Of a DNA stretch of 64,000 nucleotides, positions 1-8,377 are shown one piece after another. This DNA comes from Chromatiales bacterium. GTDB lineage: Bacteria > Pseudomonadota > Gammaproteobacteria > Steroidobacterales > GCA-2729495. The stretch covers positions 1-64,000 of the forward strand of contig JAEUQA010000051.1 of assembly GCA_016789845.1 (NCBI GenBank), written 5' to 3'. The translations under genes and the position numbers were made by a program. Position 1 is the first letter of the stretch. Every line of letters starts with the position of its first letter. The notes beneath the pieces were generated by a model. The model saw nothing but the letters and a program-made list of their open reading frames with translations, ran no database searches and was not told where the DNA came from.

Positions 1-92
1 AATGGAGTAGGAGCGGAAAAAAGGGGACGGATTTATTTTCCCGGCGCGCCGGGAAAATAAATCCGTCCCCTTTTTTCCGCTCCTACTCCATT
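1..92. repeat. 92-bp perfect palindrome (REP/MITE-like)
   Basis: Bases 1-46 are the exact reverse complement of bases 47-92, so the element can fold into one uninterrupted hairpin. Its outer arm begins TAGGAGCGG, the head shared with the other REPs of this window. The inner arm carries AAGGGGACGGATTTATTTTC. I recall similar GGGGACGGATTTATTTT palindromes in many environmental proteobacterial genomes near IS200-like REP-associated transposases, but none is present here. The last base is the first base of the cox3 stop anticodon triplet, so it sits directly behind the cox operon and may stabilise or terminate its mRNA. It may continue left of the window. Confidence 0.9.
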
Positions 93-958
93 CAGAGCCA
101 GTAGACGAAGATGAACAGCCCCAGCCACACCACGTCGACGAAGTGCCAGTACCAGGCCACGCCCTCGAAGGCGAAGTGCCGGTCGGGGGTGAAGTGGCCC
201 TTCAGGCAGCGAAACAGGATCACCGTGAGCATGATGGCGCCGATGGTCACGTGCAGTCCGTGGAAGCCCGTCAGCATGAAGAACGTGCTGCCGTAGATGC
301 CGGCGGTGTTCAGCTTCAGGTTCAGCTCGGAGTAGGCGTGGGAGTACTCATAGGCCTGGAAGCCCAGGAAGATGAAGCCGAGGATCACCGTCAGCGCCAG
401 GAACAGGTTCAGCATTCCGCGCTGGTTCGCCTTCAGGGCGTGGTGGGCGATGGTGATCGTGACGCCGCTGGTCAGCAGGATGGCCGTGTTGAGCGCCGGG
501 ATGCCCCAGGCCCCCATGATCTGGTAGTCACCCCCCAGTTTTGCCGGCCCGCTGGACGGCCAGGTGTTCTCGAACCCCGGCCACAGGTACAGGTTCGTCA
601 CGGGGTCGCTGCCTTCGCCGCCCAGCCAGGGCAGGGACAGCTGGCGGGCATAGAACAGGGCGCCGAAGAAGCAGGCGAAGAACATCACCTCGGACAGGAT
701 GAACCACATCATGCCCATGCGGAATGACTGGTCCACCTGGGAGTTATAGGTGCCGGCCTCGCTCTCGGCGATGACCTCGCCGAACCACAGGAACATCATC
801 AGGATCAGGATGCCGGCGCCCAGCAGCGCCACCGGAGCGGTAGAGCCACCATTCAGCAGGGTCGAGACCCCGACGAAGAGGGTGAACAGTCCTACGGAGC
901 CGATGAGCGGCCAGCGCGTGCCGTGGGGGACGTAGTACTTGTCCTGTGCGTGAGCCAT
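92..958 (-). CDS. ctaE: Cytochrome c oxidase subunit III
   Basis: Membrane subunit of the aa3-type terminal oxidase. The 288 residues have the usual length and about seven membrane segments. Family stretches seen are MMWFILSEVMFFACFFGALF near residue 85, GFHGLHVTIGA near 232 and WYWHFVDVVWL near the C-terminus. It is the last gene of the minus-strand cox operon, 27 bases after the cox11 homologue, the usual order in proteobacteria. The C-terminal Trp-Leu is followed at once by the 92-bp palindrome. Function is assigned from family resemblance and operon position; there is little doubt. Confidence 0.97.
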   Translation of the reverse strand: MAHAQDKYYVPHGTRWPLIGSVGLFTLFVGVSTLLNGGSTAPVALLGAGILILMMFLWFGEVIAESEAGTYNSQVDQSFRMGMMWFILSEVMFFACFFGALFYARQLSLPWLGGEGSDPVTNLYLWPGFENTWPSSGPAKLGGDYQIMGAWGIPALNTAILLTSGVTITIAHHALKANQRGMLNLFLALTVILGFIFLGFQAYEYSHAYSELNLKLNTAGIYGSTFFMLTGFHGLHVTIGAIMLTVILFRCLKGHFTPDRHFAFEGVAWYWHFVDVVWLGLFIFVYWL

Positions 959-985
959 GACGGTGTCTTCCTGGGTCGAAGCGGA

Positions 986-1555
986 TCAGGTGGTGGAGCC
1001 GGCGGCGGCCTCGCTTTTGGCGAGCTTGGCCGTCTCCGGGCGATTGACGAAGAACGTGTAGGAAAGGGTAACGCGGTCGACGAACTCGGGCAGGGCGGGG
1101 TCGATCATGAACTGCACGCCCATGTCCCGGCCTTCGCCCGCCGTGAAGTTCTGCTGGGTGAAGCAGAAGCACTCGGTCTTGATGAAGTGCTTGGCCGCCT
1201 GGCCTGGTGCCACGCTGGGCACGGCGGACCCGACCAGCGCGCCGTCGGTCAGGTTCCGCGCGAAGAACGCCGTGTCGTAGAGCTGCCCGGGATGCACCTG
1301 CATGGAAGCGACCGTCGGCCGGAACTCCCAGGGCGCCTGCTCGTTGAGGACGGCGACGAACTCGACGGTGATCAGCCGCTCGGAGACTTCCTGGGTGGCC
1401 GAGACCGTCGCGGCCTCGGCATTGGTGCGGCCACCGATCCCGGTGATCTTGCACATCACCTCGTAGAGCGGCACCAGCAGGAAGCCAAAGGCGAACATGC
1501 TCAGCGCCATCACGGCGAGGCGGAAGATCAGGCGGCCGTTACCAGTGGGTGCCAC
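986..1555 (-). CDS. ctaG: Cytochrome c oxidase assembly protein CtaG/Cox11
   Basis: Copper chaperone that delivers CuB to subunit I. The 189-residue protein has one N-terminal membrane anchor (about residues 9-30) and a periplasmic domain containing the copper-binding Cys-Phe-Cys-Phe motif (KTECFCFTQQ, near residue 127), both typical of Cox11. The frame opens with GTG at 1555, three bases after the stop of the small upstream ORF, so translation is probably coupled. Neighbours coxA and cox3 confirm the role. Confidence 0.95.
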   Translation of the reverse strand: MAPTGNGRLIFRLAVMALSMFAFGFLLVPLYEVMCKITGIGGRTNAEAATVSATQEVSERLITVEFVAVLNEQAPWEFRPTVASMQVHPGQLYDTAFFARNLTDGALVGSAVPSVAPGQAAKHFIKTECFCFTQQNFTAGEGRDMGVQFMIDPALPEFVDRVTLSYTFFVNRPETAKLAKSEAAAGSTT

Positions 1556-1558
1556 GGG

Positions 1559-1702
1559 TCAGTGCCGCAGGCCGGTGGCCAGGATGAAGCCCAGGTACAC
1601 GCAGAGGGCGACGATACCGAGCACCAGCGCCGTACGCCGGGCCTGGCGCCGCTGCCCGGCGATGATGACCGGATCGACGTCGTTGTGGGCGGGGCGGGTC
1701 AC
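1559..1702 (-). CDS. Small single-pass membrane protein between coxA and cox11
   Basis: A 47-residue ORF opening with GTG at 1702. That GTG overlaps the coxA stop in a GTGA junction, and the frame ends just before cox11. The first half is basic and polar (GQRRQARR) and the second half is one hydrophobic helix (about residues 24-43), ending GLRH. Tiny oxidase-associated membrane proteins occur at this operon position in other proteobacteria and are called cytochrome oxidase small assembly protein. By position it may help assemble or stabilise the oxidase, but no family motif proves it. A non-coding spacer is the alternative, although the exact overlaps at both ends argue for a gene. Confidence 0.7.
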   Translation of the reverse strand: MTRPAHNDVDPVIIAGQRRQARRTALVLGIVALCVYLGFILATGLRH

Positions 1703-3306
1703 TTGACGACCGGCGCCTCGTCGAAGGTGTGGTACGGGGCCGGCGACGGCACCGTCCACTCCAGGCCCTCGGGCTGATCCCAGACTTCGGCGGTGGCCTT
1801 CCTGCCGCCCCGGATCGTCTTGATCACGATGTACGCGAACAGCAGCTGGGACAGGCCGAACCCGAACGACCCGATGCTGGAGATCATGTTCCAGTCGGCG
1901 AACTGGGTGGCGTAGTCCGGGATGCGGCGGGGCATGCCGGCCAGGCCCAGGAAGTGCTGCGGGAAGAACGTGATGTTCACCGAGATGGCCGAGAGCCAGA
2001 AGTGGATCTTGCCCAGGCGCTCGTCGTACATGTGGCCCGTCCACTTGGGCAGCCAGAAGTAGGCCCCCGCGATGGCGGCGAACAGCGCACCCGGCACCAG
2101 CACGTAGTGGAAGTGCGCCACCACGAAGTAGGTGTCGTGGTACTGGAAGTCCGCCGGGGCGATGGCGAGCATCAGGCCCGAGAAGCCGCCGATGGTGAAC
2201 AGGAAGAGGAAGGCCAGCGAGAACAGCATGGGCGTCTCGAAGGTCAGCGAGCCCCGCCACATGGTCGCCGTCCAGTTGAAGACCTTCACGGCCGTCGGAA
2301 TGGCGATCAGCATGGTGGAGAGCATGAAGAACATCTCGCCTGCCAGGGGCATGCCCACCGTGAACATGTGGTGGGCCCAGACGATGAAGGACAGGAAGCC
2401 GATGCTGGCCGTCGCATAGACCATTGCGGCGTAGCCGAAGAGCGGCTTGCGCGAGAAGGTCGGGATGATCTGCGAGACGATGCCGAAGGCCGGCAGGATG
2501 ATGATGTAGACCTCCGGGTGGCCAAAGAACCAGAAGATGTGCTGGAACAGCACGGGGTCGCCACCGCCCGCCGCCTGGAAGAAACTGGTGCCGAAGAACT
2601 GGTCGGTGAGCAGCATCGTCACGCCGCCGGCCAGGACGGGCATGGCTGCGATCAGCAGGTAGGCGGTGATCAGCCAGGTCCAGACGAACAGCGGCATCTT
2701 GAGCAGGGTCATGCCCGGCGCGCGCATGTTCATGATCGTCACGATGATGTTGATCGATCCCAGGATCGACGACATGCCCAGCAGGTGGATCGCGAAGATC
2801 GTGAACGGGAAGGAGTTACCGGCCTGCAGCGACAGCGGCGGGTAGAGCGTCCAGCCGCCGGCGGGGCCACCGCCCGGCATGAACAGCGTCGACACCAGGA
2901 TGCCGCTGGCGAACGGCAGGATCCAGAAGGACCAGTTATTGAGCCGGGGCAGCGCCATGTCGGGCGCACCGATCATCAGCGGGATCATCCAGTTCGCGAA
3001 GCCCACGAACGCCGGCATGATCATGCCGAAGATCATGATCAGCGCGTGCATGGTGGTCATCTGGTTGAAGAAGTCGGGGTTCACGAACTGCAGGCCGGGC
3101 TGGAACAGTTCCAGCCGGATGACCATGGCCATCGCCCCGCCGACGAAGAGCATCACCAGCGCGAACAGCAGGTAGAGCGTGCCGATGTCCTTGTGGTTGG
3201 TGGTGAAGAGCCAGCGCGACAGGCCCTTGCCGGGGCCGTGATCATCGTGGGCGTGGCCGGCATGGTCATGGTTGTGGCCGGCGTGATCGTGGGTCGTGGT
3301 GCTCAT
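1699..3306 (-). CDS. ctaD: Cytochrome c oxidase subunit I
   Basis: Catalytic subunit carrying heme a and the heme a3-CuB centre, 535 residues, about twelve membrane helices. Ligand motifs are visible: MTTMHALIMIFG for heme a, FFGHPEVYIIILPAFG with the CuB His-Tyr pair, the His-His of AHHMFTVG, and DTYFVVAHFHYVL for heme a3 and heme a. I chose the ATG at 3306 because a GGAG lies just upstream; the frame could extend to 3333. The first 23 residues carry eight histidines in a His-Asp-Ala-Gly pattern, which is unusual and might bind metal. Second structural gene of the operon. Confidence 0.97.
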   Translation of the reverse strand: MSTTTHDHAGHNHDHAGHAHDDHGPGKGLSRWLFTTNHKDIGTLYLLFALVMLFVGGAMAMVIRLELFQPGLQFVNPDFFNQMTTMHALIMIFGMIMPAFVGFANWMIPLMIGAPDMALPRLNNWSFWILPFASGILVSTLFMPGGGPAGGWTLYPPLSLQAGNSFPFTIFAIHLLGMSSILGSINIIVTIMNMRAPGMTLLKMPLFVWTWLITAYLLIAAMPVLAGGVTMLLTDQFFGTSFFQAAGGGDPVLFQHIFWFFGHPEVYIIILPAFGIVSQIIPTFSRKPLFGYAAMVYATASIGFLSFIVWAHHMFTVGMPLAGEMFFMLSTMLIAIPTAVKVFNWTATMWRGSLTFETPMLFSLAFLFLFTIGGFSGLMLAIAPADFQYHDTYFVVAHFHYVLVPGALFAAIAGAYFWLPKWTGHMYDERLGKIHFWLSAISVNITFFPQHFLGLAGMPRRIPDYATQFADWNMISSIGSFGFGLSQLLFAYIVIKTIRGGRKATAEVWDQPEGLEWTVPSPAPYHTFDEAPVVK

Positions 3307-3353
3307 CTCTCGTGCTCCGAGTTCGGCATTCAACTGGTTTATCTATTGGCCGC

Positions 3354-4172
3354 TTAATTGGCCGCGACGGCGGCCGGGGCCTTCTTCGCGGCGAGCCAGG
3401 CGTCGAATTCCGCCTTCGGCAGTGCCTCGACGACGATCGGCATGAAACCGTGGTCCTTGCCGCACAACTCCGCGCACTGCCCGCGATACACACCGGGCTT
3501 GTCCACGTTGAACCAGCCCTCGTTGACGTAGCCGGGGATGGCGTCCCGCTTCACGGAGAAGGCGGGCACCCACCAGGAGTGGAGGACGTCGTTGGCGGTG
3601 ACCAGGTAGCGGATCTTCACGCCGACCGGCACGACCAGGGGGTTGTCGACCTCGAGCAGGTAGTTGTCGACGCTCTTGGGGTTCACGCCGGAACCCAGCT
3701 GGCGGGCGGCATTGCTGGTGTCGGCCAGGGTGCTGAAGAAGGAGTAGCCCTCACCCACGTACTCGTACTGCCACTTCCACTGGTAGCCGGTGATCTTGAT
3801 CGTCATCTCGGAGTTTCGGGTGTCGTCGATGCGGACCAGGGCGGGAGCCGTCTCGTAGCCCAGGAAGACCAGGATGAGAGTCGGGATGACGGTCCAGATC
3901 ACTTCGGCCTTCGTGCTGTGGGTGAACGTGGCGGGCACCGCACCCTTGGCCTTCTGGAAGGTCACGATCGCGTAGATCATCACGGCGAATACGCCGATGC
4001 CGACGATGGTGCAGATCCACAGGACGAGCATGTGCAGGTCGTAGGCCTCCTGGGCCGTGGACGTGACGCCCTGGGTCATGTTGAGTTTCCAGGCGGCCTG
4101 GGCGGGAAGCGCCGTTGCGGCCAGGAAAAGGCCCGAAATCATCCGGCGGGCGTTGGTGGCAACTCGATGCAT
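3354..4172 (-). CDS. ctaC: Cytochrome c oxidase subunit II
   Basis: Electron-entry subunit with the binuclear CuA centre, 272 residues from the ATG at 4172. A GGAAG about eight bases upstream supports this start; an in-frame ATG at 4199 is the alternative. A signal peptide ending in PAQA is followed by two membrane helices and the periplasmic cupredoxin domain. CuA ligands are seen in YRGQCAELCGKDHGFM and the upstream His in VLHSWWVPAF. There is no fused cytochrome c domain (no CXXCH), so this is the aa3 rather than the caa3 form. It begins two bases from the end of the DUF2244 gene. Confidence 0.97.
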   Translation of the reverse strand: MHRVATNARRMISGLFLAATALPAQAAWKLNMTQGVTSTAQEAYDLHMLVLWICTIVGIGVFAVMIYAIVTFQKAKGAVPATFTHSTKAEVIWTVIPTLILVFLGYETAPALVRIDDTRNSEMTIKITGYQWKWQYEYVGEGYSFFSTLADTSNAARQLGSGVNPKSVDNYLLEVDNPLVVPVGVKIRYLVTANDVLHSWWVPAFSVKRDAIPGYVNEGWFNVDKPGVYRGQCAELCGKDHGFMPIVVEALPKAEFDAWLAAKKAPAAVAAN

Positions 4173-4173
4173 G

Positions 4174-4656
4174 TCAGTTTCTTCCCGTTGATAGGTCATC
4201 GTTAGCCAGCAGCTCCGCCAGCCGGTCCTTGAGTCCCTGGCGCTCGCCATCCGTCAGGAAAGCGCCGATCTCCACGCTCCGGCCCCGCGAGCTGAGCAGC
4301 AGCCGGCTGGGCCAGTGGGCCGGGCGTCCCCGGCGCAACTCGATCCGCGTCCAGGGCCGCTGAAAGGCGTAGGCCATCCTGCCATCGTCTCCGCGCCGCC
4401 CGGGCCGGCACTTCTCAATCACCACGGAGGCATCATCCACCCGGATGTACTCCCGGGCCGTGGCCCTGCGTTGCACCCAGCGGACCGCCCCAAGCAGCAC
4501 GGCGGCCTCGAGTCCCGCGAAGGGCAGCACGGGCCAGAAGCCCAGCGCCGTGCAGCCGATCGCCACGCACAGCAAGACCGCCACCAGAGAGCCGTAGAAC
4601 CAGGCAGCAGCGCGCGGCGTCAGGGAGGAATTCGGCCGAAGCTCGAACGAATGCAC
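4174..4656 (-). CDS. DUF2244 membrane protein, first gene of the cox operon
   Basis: A 160-residue protein with two adjacent hydrophobic helices near the N-terminus (about residues 18-60), then a soluble domain with WTRIELRR and a C-terminal stretch DGERQGLKDRLAELL. This layout matches the DUF2244 family, often found next to coxB in gammaproteobacteria. No biochemical role is established. Promoter-proximal position and the two-base gap to coxB suggest an accessory role in oxidase expression or assembly, which is inference from linkage only. Confidence 0.85.
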   Translation of the reverse strand: MHSFELRPNSSLTPRAAAWFYGSLVAVLLCVAIGCTALGFWPVLPFAGLEAAVLLGAVRWVQRRATAREYIRVDDASVVIEKCRPGRRGDDGRMAYAFQRPWTRIELRRGRPAHWPSRLLLSSRGRSVEIGAFLTDGERQGLKDRLAELLANDDLSTGRN

Positions 4657-4754
4657 GGGAGAACACCTTCGCGGGCGCGGAAATTTTACTTGAACAGCTG
4701 GTGCGGGCGCAATTTGCGCCGGTGTGCCGCGGGATGGCGTTAGGTTCGGGGAAA

Positions 4755-4802
4755 CAGCGCTTTAGCGCTTCATCTGAGAACGGTTCCCGGTTGGGAACCT
4801 GC
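4755..4802. terminator. Two small hairpins between bioC and the cox operon
   Basis: The 150-base gap 4657-4806 holds AGCGCT-TT-AGCGCT (4756-4769) and GGTTCCC-GGTT-GGGAACC (4782-4799), the latter eight bases past the bioC stop. They could end the bioBC transcript before the cox operon, but no T-tract follows on the minus strand, so intrinsic termination is uncertain. The cox promoter should also lie in this gap; I could not place it with confidence. Confidence 0.4.
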
Positions 4803-4806
4803 CACT

Positions 4807-5697
4807 TCAGGGCGGCCGGCGGCCAAGGCTGTCGAGCGGCACCGTGATCTCGTCCCCGGGCGAGGGCCGCTGGCGCCGGTCGCCTGCCGCCCAGGCCTGC
4901 CCGAACACCACCTCGATGGTGGCTGGCAGCAGGCCGTCCGCGCCCCGTTCCCGCTCGTAGGCACCGGTGAGCCGGGACCAGGCCTGCCGGCCTGTCAGGC
5001 CCGGGCGCCGGCCCGCGCTGGCGTTGGTCGTCCCCGTTGCCCGGAGGTCGGCAATCAGCTGACTGAATTCACGGTACTGGAGTGTCAGGGTATCGGTGTC
5101 CAGCACCGGCTCCGCGAGGCCGGCCCGCACCAGGCCATCGCCCAGCGCCCGCATTTCCGGAAACGGCAGGACGTGGGGCGCCTCGTCCACGGCCCGCCAG
5201 GCCCTGCGGAGCTCACGATAGGAATCGGGGCCGGGCGTCGAGAACGTGAACAGGCCGGGGTGCCGCAGCACCCGGCGGACCTCGGCGAGGACCTGGTCCA
5301 GGACCGGGCTCCAGTGGATAACCAGGCTGGAGAACACCAGGTCCACGCTCCGGTCGGGGAAGGGGAGCCGGGCCGCGTCGGCGCAGACGAGGACGGGGCG
5401 GGCCCTGCCCGGGCCGCCCTGTCGCGCGTCCGCCACGCGGAGCATGGCGGGGGTGAGATCCAGCCCCACGATTTCCGCGTCGGGATAGCGGGCCGCGAGC
5501 GCGGGAAGAGCCTTGCCCGTGCCCGTGCCCAGGTCGAGCACACGGCGGGGCTCGAGCCGGATCAGGTCCAGGCGCTCCAGCAGCCGGTCCCGGACCTCGG
5601 TTTGCAGGACGTCGGCGTCGTCGTAGCTGGCCGCTGCCCGGGCAAAGGAGCGGCGCACCTGCCGCCGGTCGATGACCGGTCTGTCGCCGGCGGTCAT
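4807..5697 (-). CDS. bioC: Malonyl-ACP O-methyltransferase BioC
   Basis: SAM-dependent methyltransferase that makes malonyl-ACP methyl ester to prime pimelate synthesis for biotin. The 296 residues begin with [18 protein letters not shown], the BioC N-terminus. The SAM site is [15 protein letters not shown] (about 53-67) with [11 protein letters not shown], followed by [19 protein letters not shown]. The ATG at 5697 overlaps the bioB stop (ATGA), giving translational coupling. A frame extends far upstream over bioB, but the family N-terminus fixes the start. Confidence 0.93.
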   Translation of the reverse strand: MTAGDRPVIDRRQVRRSFARAAASYDDADVLQTEVRDRLLERLDLIRLEPRRVLDLGTGTGKALPALAARYPDAEIVGLDLTPAMLRVADARQGGPGRARPVLVCADAARLPFPDRSVDLVFSSLVIHWSPVLDQVLAEVRRVLRHPGLFTFSTPGPDSYRELRRAWRAVDEAPHVLPFPEMRALGDGLVRAGLAEPVLDTDTLTLQYREFSQLIADLRATGTTNASAGRRPGLTGRQAWSRLTGAYERERGADGLLPATIEVVFGQAWAAGDRRQRPSPGDEITVPLDSLGRRPP

Positions 5698-6656
5698 GCC
5701 GGCAGCGGGGGTGCCGCCGGCCGGAGGCCCAGCCGGGCCAGCAGTTCCAGGTCCCGGTCCGTGGCCGGATTCGGGGTGGTCAGCAGCTGCTCGCCGTAGA
5801 AGATCGAGTTGGCGCCGGCGAAGAAGCACAGGGCCTGCAGCTCGTCGCTCATGTCGGTGCGGCCTGCGGAGAGGCGCACGCGGGAGCGGGGCATCAGGAT
5901 GCGGGCCACCGCGATGACCCGGACGAAGGTGAGCGGGTCCACGGACTTCTCTCTTTCCAGCGGCGTTCCCTCGACCTGCACCAGCTGGTTCACGGGCACG
6001 CTCTCCGGATGCTCCGGCAGCGTGGCCAGGGTGTGCAGCAGCTCGATGCGGTCCTGGTCCCCCTCGCCGAGGCCGATGATGCCGCCGCAGCACACCTTGA
6101 GTCCCGCGTCGCGGACCGTCTTCAGGGTGTCCAGCCGGTCGGCGTAGGTCCGGGTGGTGATGACCTGGGGATAGAAGGCCTCCGACGTGTCCAGGTTGTG
6201 GTTGTAGTAGTCGAGGCCCGCGTCCCGCAGGCTCTCGGCCTGCTCCCGGGTCAGCATGCCCAGCGTGGCGCAGGTCTCCAGGCCCAGGTCGTGGACGGCC
6301 CGGACCATGTCCGTGATCTTCGCAAGCTGGCCGGGCTTGGGGTTGCGGTAGGCGGCGCCCATGCAGAACCGGGTGGCGCCCCGGTCCCGGGCGGCCCGGG
6401 CCGCGTCCACCACGGCGGCCAGCGGCACCAGCGCTTCCGGCGTCAGGCCGGTGTTGAAGTGCACGCTCTGGGGGCAGTAGCCGCAGTCCTCCGGACAGCC
6501 GCCGGTCTTGATGCTCATGAGCGTGCTGATCTGCACCTCCGCGGGGTCGAAGTGCGCGCGATGCACCGAGTGGGCCCGGAACAGCAGTTCGTGCAGGGGC
6601 AGGCGGAACAGTTCGGCCACCTGGGCCACGGTCCAGTCGGTGCGGATCATATCCAT
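5694..6656 (-). CDS. bioB: Biotin synthase BioB
   Basis: Radical-SAM enzyme inserting sulfur into dethiobiotin. The 320 residues contain the radical-SAM cluster motif [13 protein letters not shown] near residue 53 and the conserved YYNHNLDTS and RLSAGRTDM segments, whose residues hold the second, sulfur-donating cluster. The ATG at 6656 is preferred over an in-frame TTG at 6677 because it has an AAGG upstream. It is followed directly by bioC; the bioF and bioH genes that lie between them in many gammaproteobacteria are absent here. Confidence 0.96.
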   Translation of the reverse strand: MDMIRTDWTVAQVAELFRLPLHELLFRAHSVHRAHFDPAEVQISTLMSIKTGGCPEDCGYCPQSVHFNTGLTPEALVPLAAVVDAARAARDRGATRFCMGAAYRNPKPGQLAKITDMVRAVHDLGLETCATLGMLTREQAESLRDAGLDYYNHNLDTSEAFYPQVITTRTYADRLDTLKTVRDAGLKVCCGGIIGLGEGDQDRIELLHTLATLPEHPESVPVNQLVQVEGTPLEREKSVDPLTFVRVIAVARILMPRSRVRLSAGRTDMSDELQALCFFAGANSIFYGEQLLTTPNPATDRDLELLARLGLRPAAPPLPA

Positions 6657-6747
6657 GGGAAAACCCTTGTTTTGCAACGGGACCGGGCCGGTCCTGACGT
6701 GCTAAATCGAGCGGCAGTATCGGAACGCCCCCGGAGGCTGTCAACTC

Positions 6748-7437
6748 ATGACCTGGAAGCGGGTTGACCAGGTTCTCGCCGCCCTGTTCCCCGTGCGCTG
6801 CCTGCTCTGCGGCCAGGCCACGGGTGACCTGGCCCCGGTCTGCCCGGGTTGCCGGGGCGACCTGCCCTGGATCGATCCCCGCAATCCGGGCCCCGGGGTC
6901 ATTCCCGGTGTCCATGTCCGGTGCGCCCTTAGATATGAGTACCCCGTGGACCGGCTGGTGGCGGCGGCCAAGTTCGGGCGCCAGCTGCCCGTGGCAAGGG
7001 GCCTTGGCCAGCTCCTGGCCGCGGGGATGCCGCCGCTGGCCGAGCCGCCCGACGCCGTGGTGCCGGTTCCCCTGCACTGGCGCCGGGAAGCCGACCGGGG
7101 CTTCAACCAGGCGGAGGAAATTGCCCGCGGGCTGTGTGACGACCGGGGCTGGCCGCTGCGCGCTGACCTGTGCCGGCGGGTGCGGCCGACACCGGAGCAG
7201 TCGGGCCTCGGTGCTGCCCACCGGCGGCAGAATCTCGAGGGCGCATTCGCCCTGGTGAATCCCCGGGCTCTGGCCCGCTGCGGCCACATCCTGCTGGTGG
7301 ATGACGTGCTGACCACGGGTGCCACCGTGGCGGCCCTTTCAGGCCTGTTCCTGGCGGCGGGCGTTCAGCAGCTCTCCGTCTGGACTGCGGCCTACACGCC
7401 GCCCCCCGCCGATCAGGTCGCGGCGCGGAAGGTGTAG
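6748..7437 (+). CDS. ComF family phosphoribosyltransferase-like protein
   Basis: A 229-residue ComF/GntX-type protein. An N-terminal zinc-finger-like region (CLLC near residue 18 and CPGC near 32) precedes a type I phosphoribosyltransferase fold with the PRPP-binding motif HILLVDDVLTTGATV (about 187-201) and the conserved RGFNQAEEIA. Relatives support DNA uptake in Haemophilus or carbon utilisation in E. coli, with no proven reaction. It diverges from bioB over a 91-base gap, as gntX/comF and bio genes often do, and its 3' end overlaps convergent ubiA by 25 bases. Confidence 0.9.
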   Translation: MTWKRVDQVLAALFPVRCLLCGQATGDLAPVCPGCRGDLPWIDPRNPGPGVIPGVHVRCALRYEYPVDRLVAAAKFGRQLPVARGLGQLLAAGMPPLAEPPDAVVPVPLHWRREADRGFNQAEEIARGLCDDRGWPLRADLCRRVRPTPEQSGLGAAHRRQNLEGAFALVNPRALARCGHILLVDDVLTTGATVAALSGLFLAAGVQQLSVWTAAYTPPPADQVAARKV

Positions 7438-8324
7438 TCGAGCAGGATCCCGGCGAAGATCGCGGCGCCGAAGTGCTGGTTGCCGCGGAAGGCGTCCAGG
7501 CAGGCCGCCGGCTCCCGGTGACGGATCGTCCACAGGTGGCTCGCCAGCAGCATGGCGCCCACGGCCACGCCCGCCTGGTACCAGATGCCGAGGCCACCTT
7601 CCCGCCCGGCCAGCAGCAGCCCGATGACCAGCACGACCTGCAGCAGGAAGATGATGAAGAGATCCGCGGTGCCGAACAGGATCGCGGTGGAGCGGACGCC
7701 GATCCTGAGATCGTCCTCCCGGTCGGCCATGGCGTACATGGTGTCGTAGATGACCGCCCACACCACGACCACCAGCCACAGCAGCCAGGCGAGCCGGGGC
7801 ACGGCCTCGGTTTCCGCCGCAAAGGCCATCGGGATGCCCCAGCCGAACGCGGCGCCGAGCAGCAGCTGGGGCGCCGACAGCCAGCGCTTGCTGAAGGGGT
7901 AGATGATGGTGAGCGCCGCCGCGCCGACGGCCAGCAGGCGCGCGAGGGGATTCAGCAGCACCAGCAGGGCGAGGGCCATGAGCCCGAGCACGGCGAACAG
8001 GGCCAGCGCCTCGGCGGGGGCTACCTCTCCGGCTGCCAGCGGGCGGGAACGGGTGCGGGCCACGGCCCCGTCGATGCGCCGGTCCGCGAAGTCGTTGATC
8101 ACGCAGCCTGCGGAGCGCATGACGATGACGCCCGCCACGAAGACCAGGAAGTTCAACGGCCGGGGCGTGCCACCACCGGCGATCCACAGGCCCCAGAGCG
8201 TTGGCCACATGAGCAGCCAGATGCCCACCGGCTTGTCGAGGCGCATGAGCCGCGCGTACTGGCGGGCCTGCTCGGCGAGTTCACTGCCGAGTCGGGAGAG
8301 GCTGTGGGCGGGTCCATCGGCCAT
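7413..8324 (-). CDS. ubiA: 4-hydroxybenzoate octaprenyltransferase UbiA
   Basis: Integral-membrane prenyltransferase attaching the polyprenyl tail to 4-hydroxybenzoate in ubiquinone synthesis. The 303-residue protein has about eight membrane segments and both aspartate-rich motifs: NDFADRRIDGAVARTRSRPL near residue 77 and YDTMYAMADREDDLRIGVRS near 197. It begins MADGPAHS, and the conserved LMRLDKPVGIWLL follows near residue 26. It supplies the quinone used by the respiratory chain whose oxidase lies upstream. Confidence 0.95.
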   Translation of the reverse strand: MADGPAHSLSRLGSELAEQARQYARLMRLDKPVGIWLLMWPTLWGLWIAGGGTPRPLNFLVFVAGVIVMRSAGCVINDFADRRIDGAVARTRSRPLAAGEVAPAEALALFAVLGLMALALLVLLNPLARLLAVGAAALTIIYPFSKRWLSAPQLLLGAAFGWGIPMAFAAETEAVPRLAWLLWLVVVVWAVIYDTMYAMADREDDLRIGVRSTAILFGTADLFIIFLLQVVLVIGLLLAGREGGLGIWYQAGVAVGAMLLASHLWTIRHREPAACLDAFRGNQHFGAAIFAGILLDYTFRAAT

Positions 8325-8377
8325 CCACTGAGTCTACCGGTGCGCTGCCCGGGTGGATAAAGGCAGTAAATACAATG

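Noticed and set aside
6657..6747. BirA operator between bioB and comF
   Set aside because: No convincing palindrome resembling the known TTGTAAACC-type operator was found in the gap.
4807..7287. An 826-residue minus-strand frame covering bioC and continuing over bioB
   Set aside because: Only the last 296 codons match a protein family; the rest is the shadow of bioB in another frame, and ATG 5697 overlaps the bioB stop.
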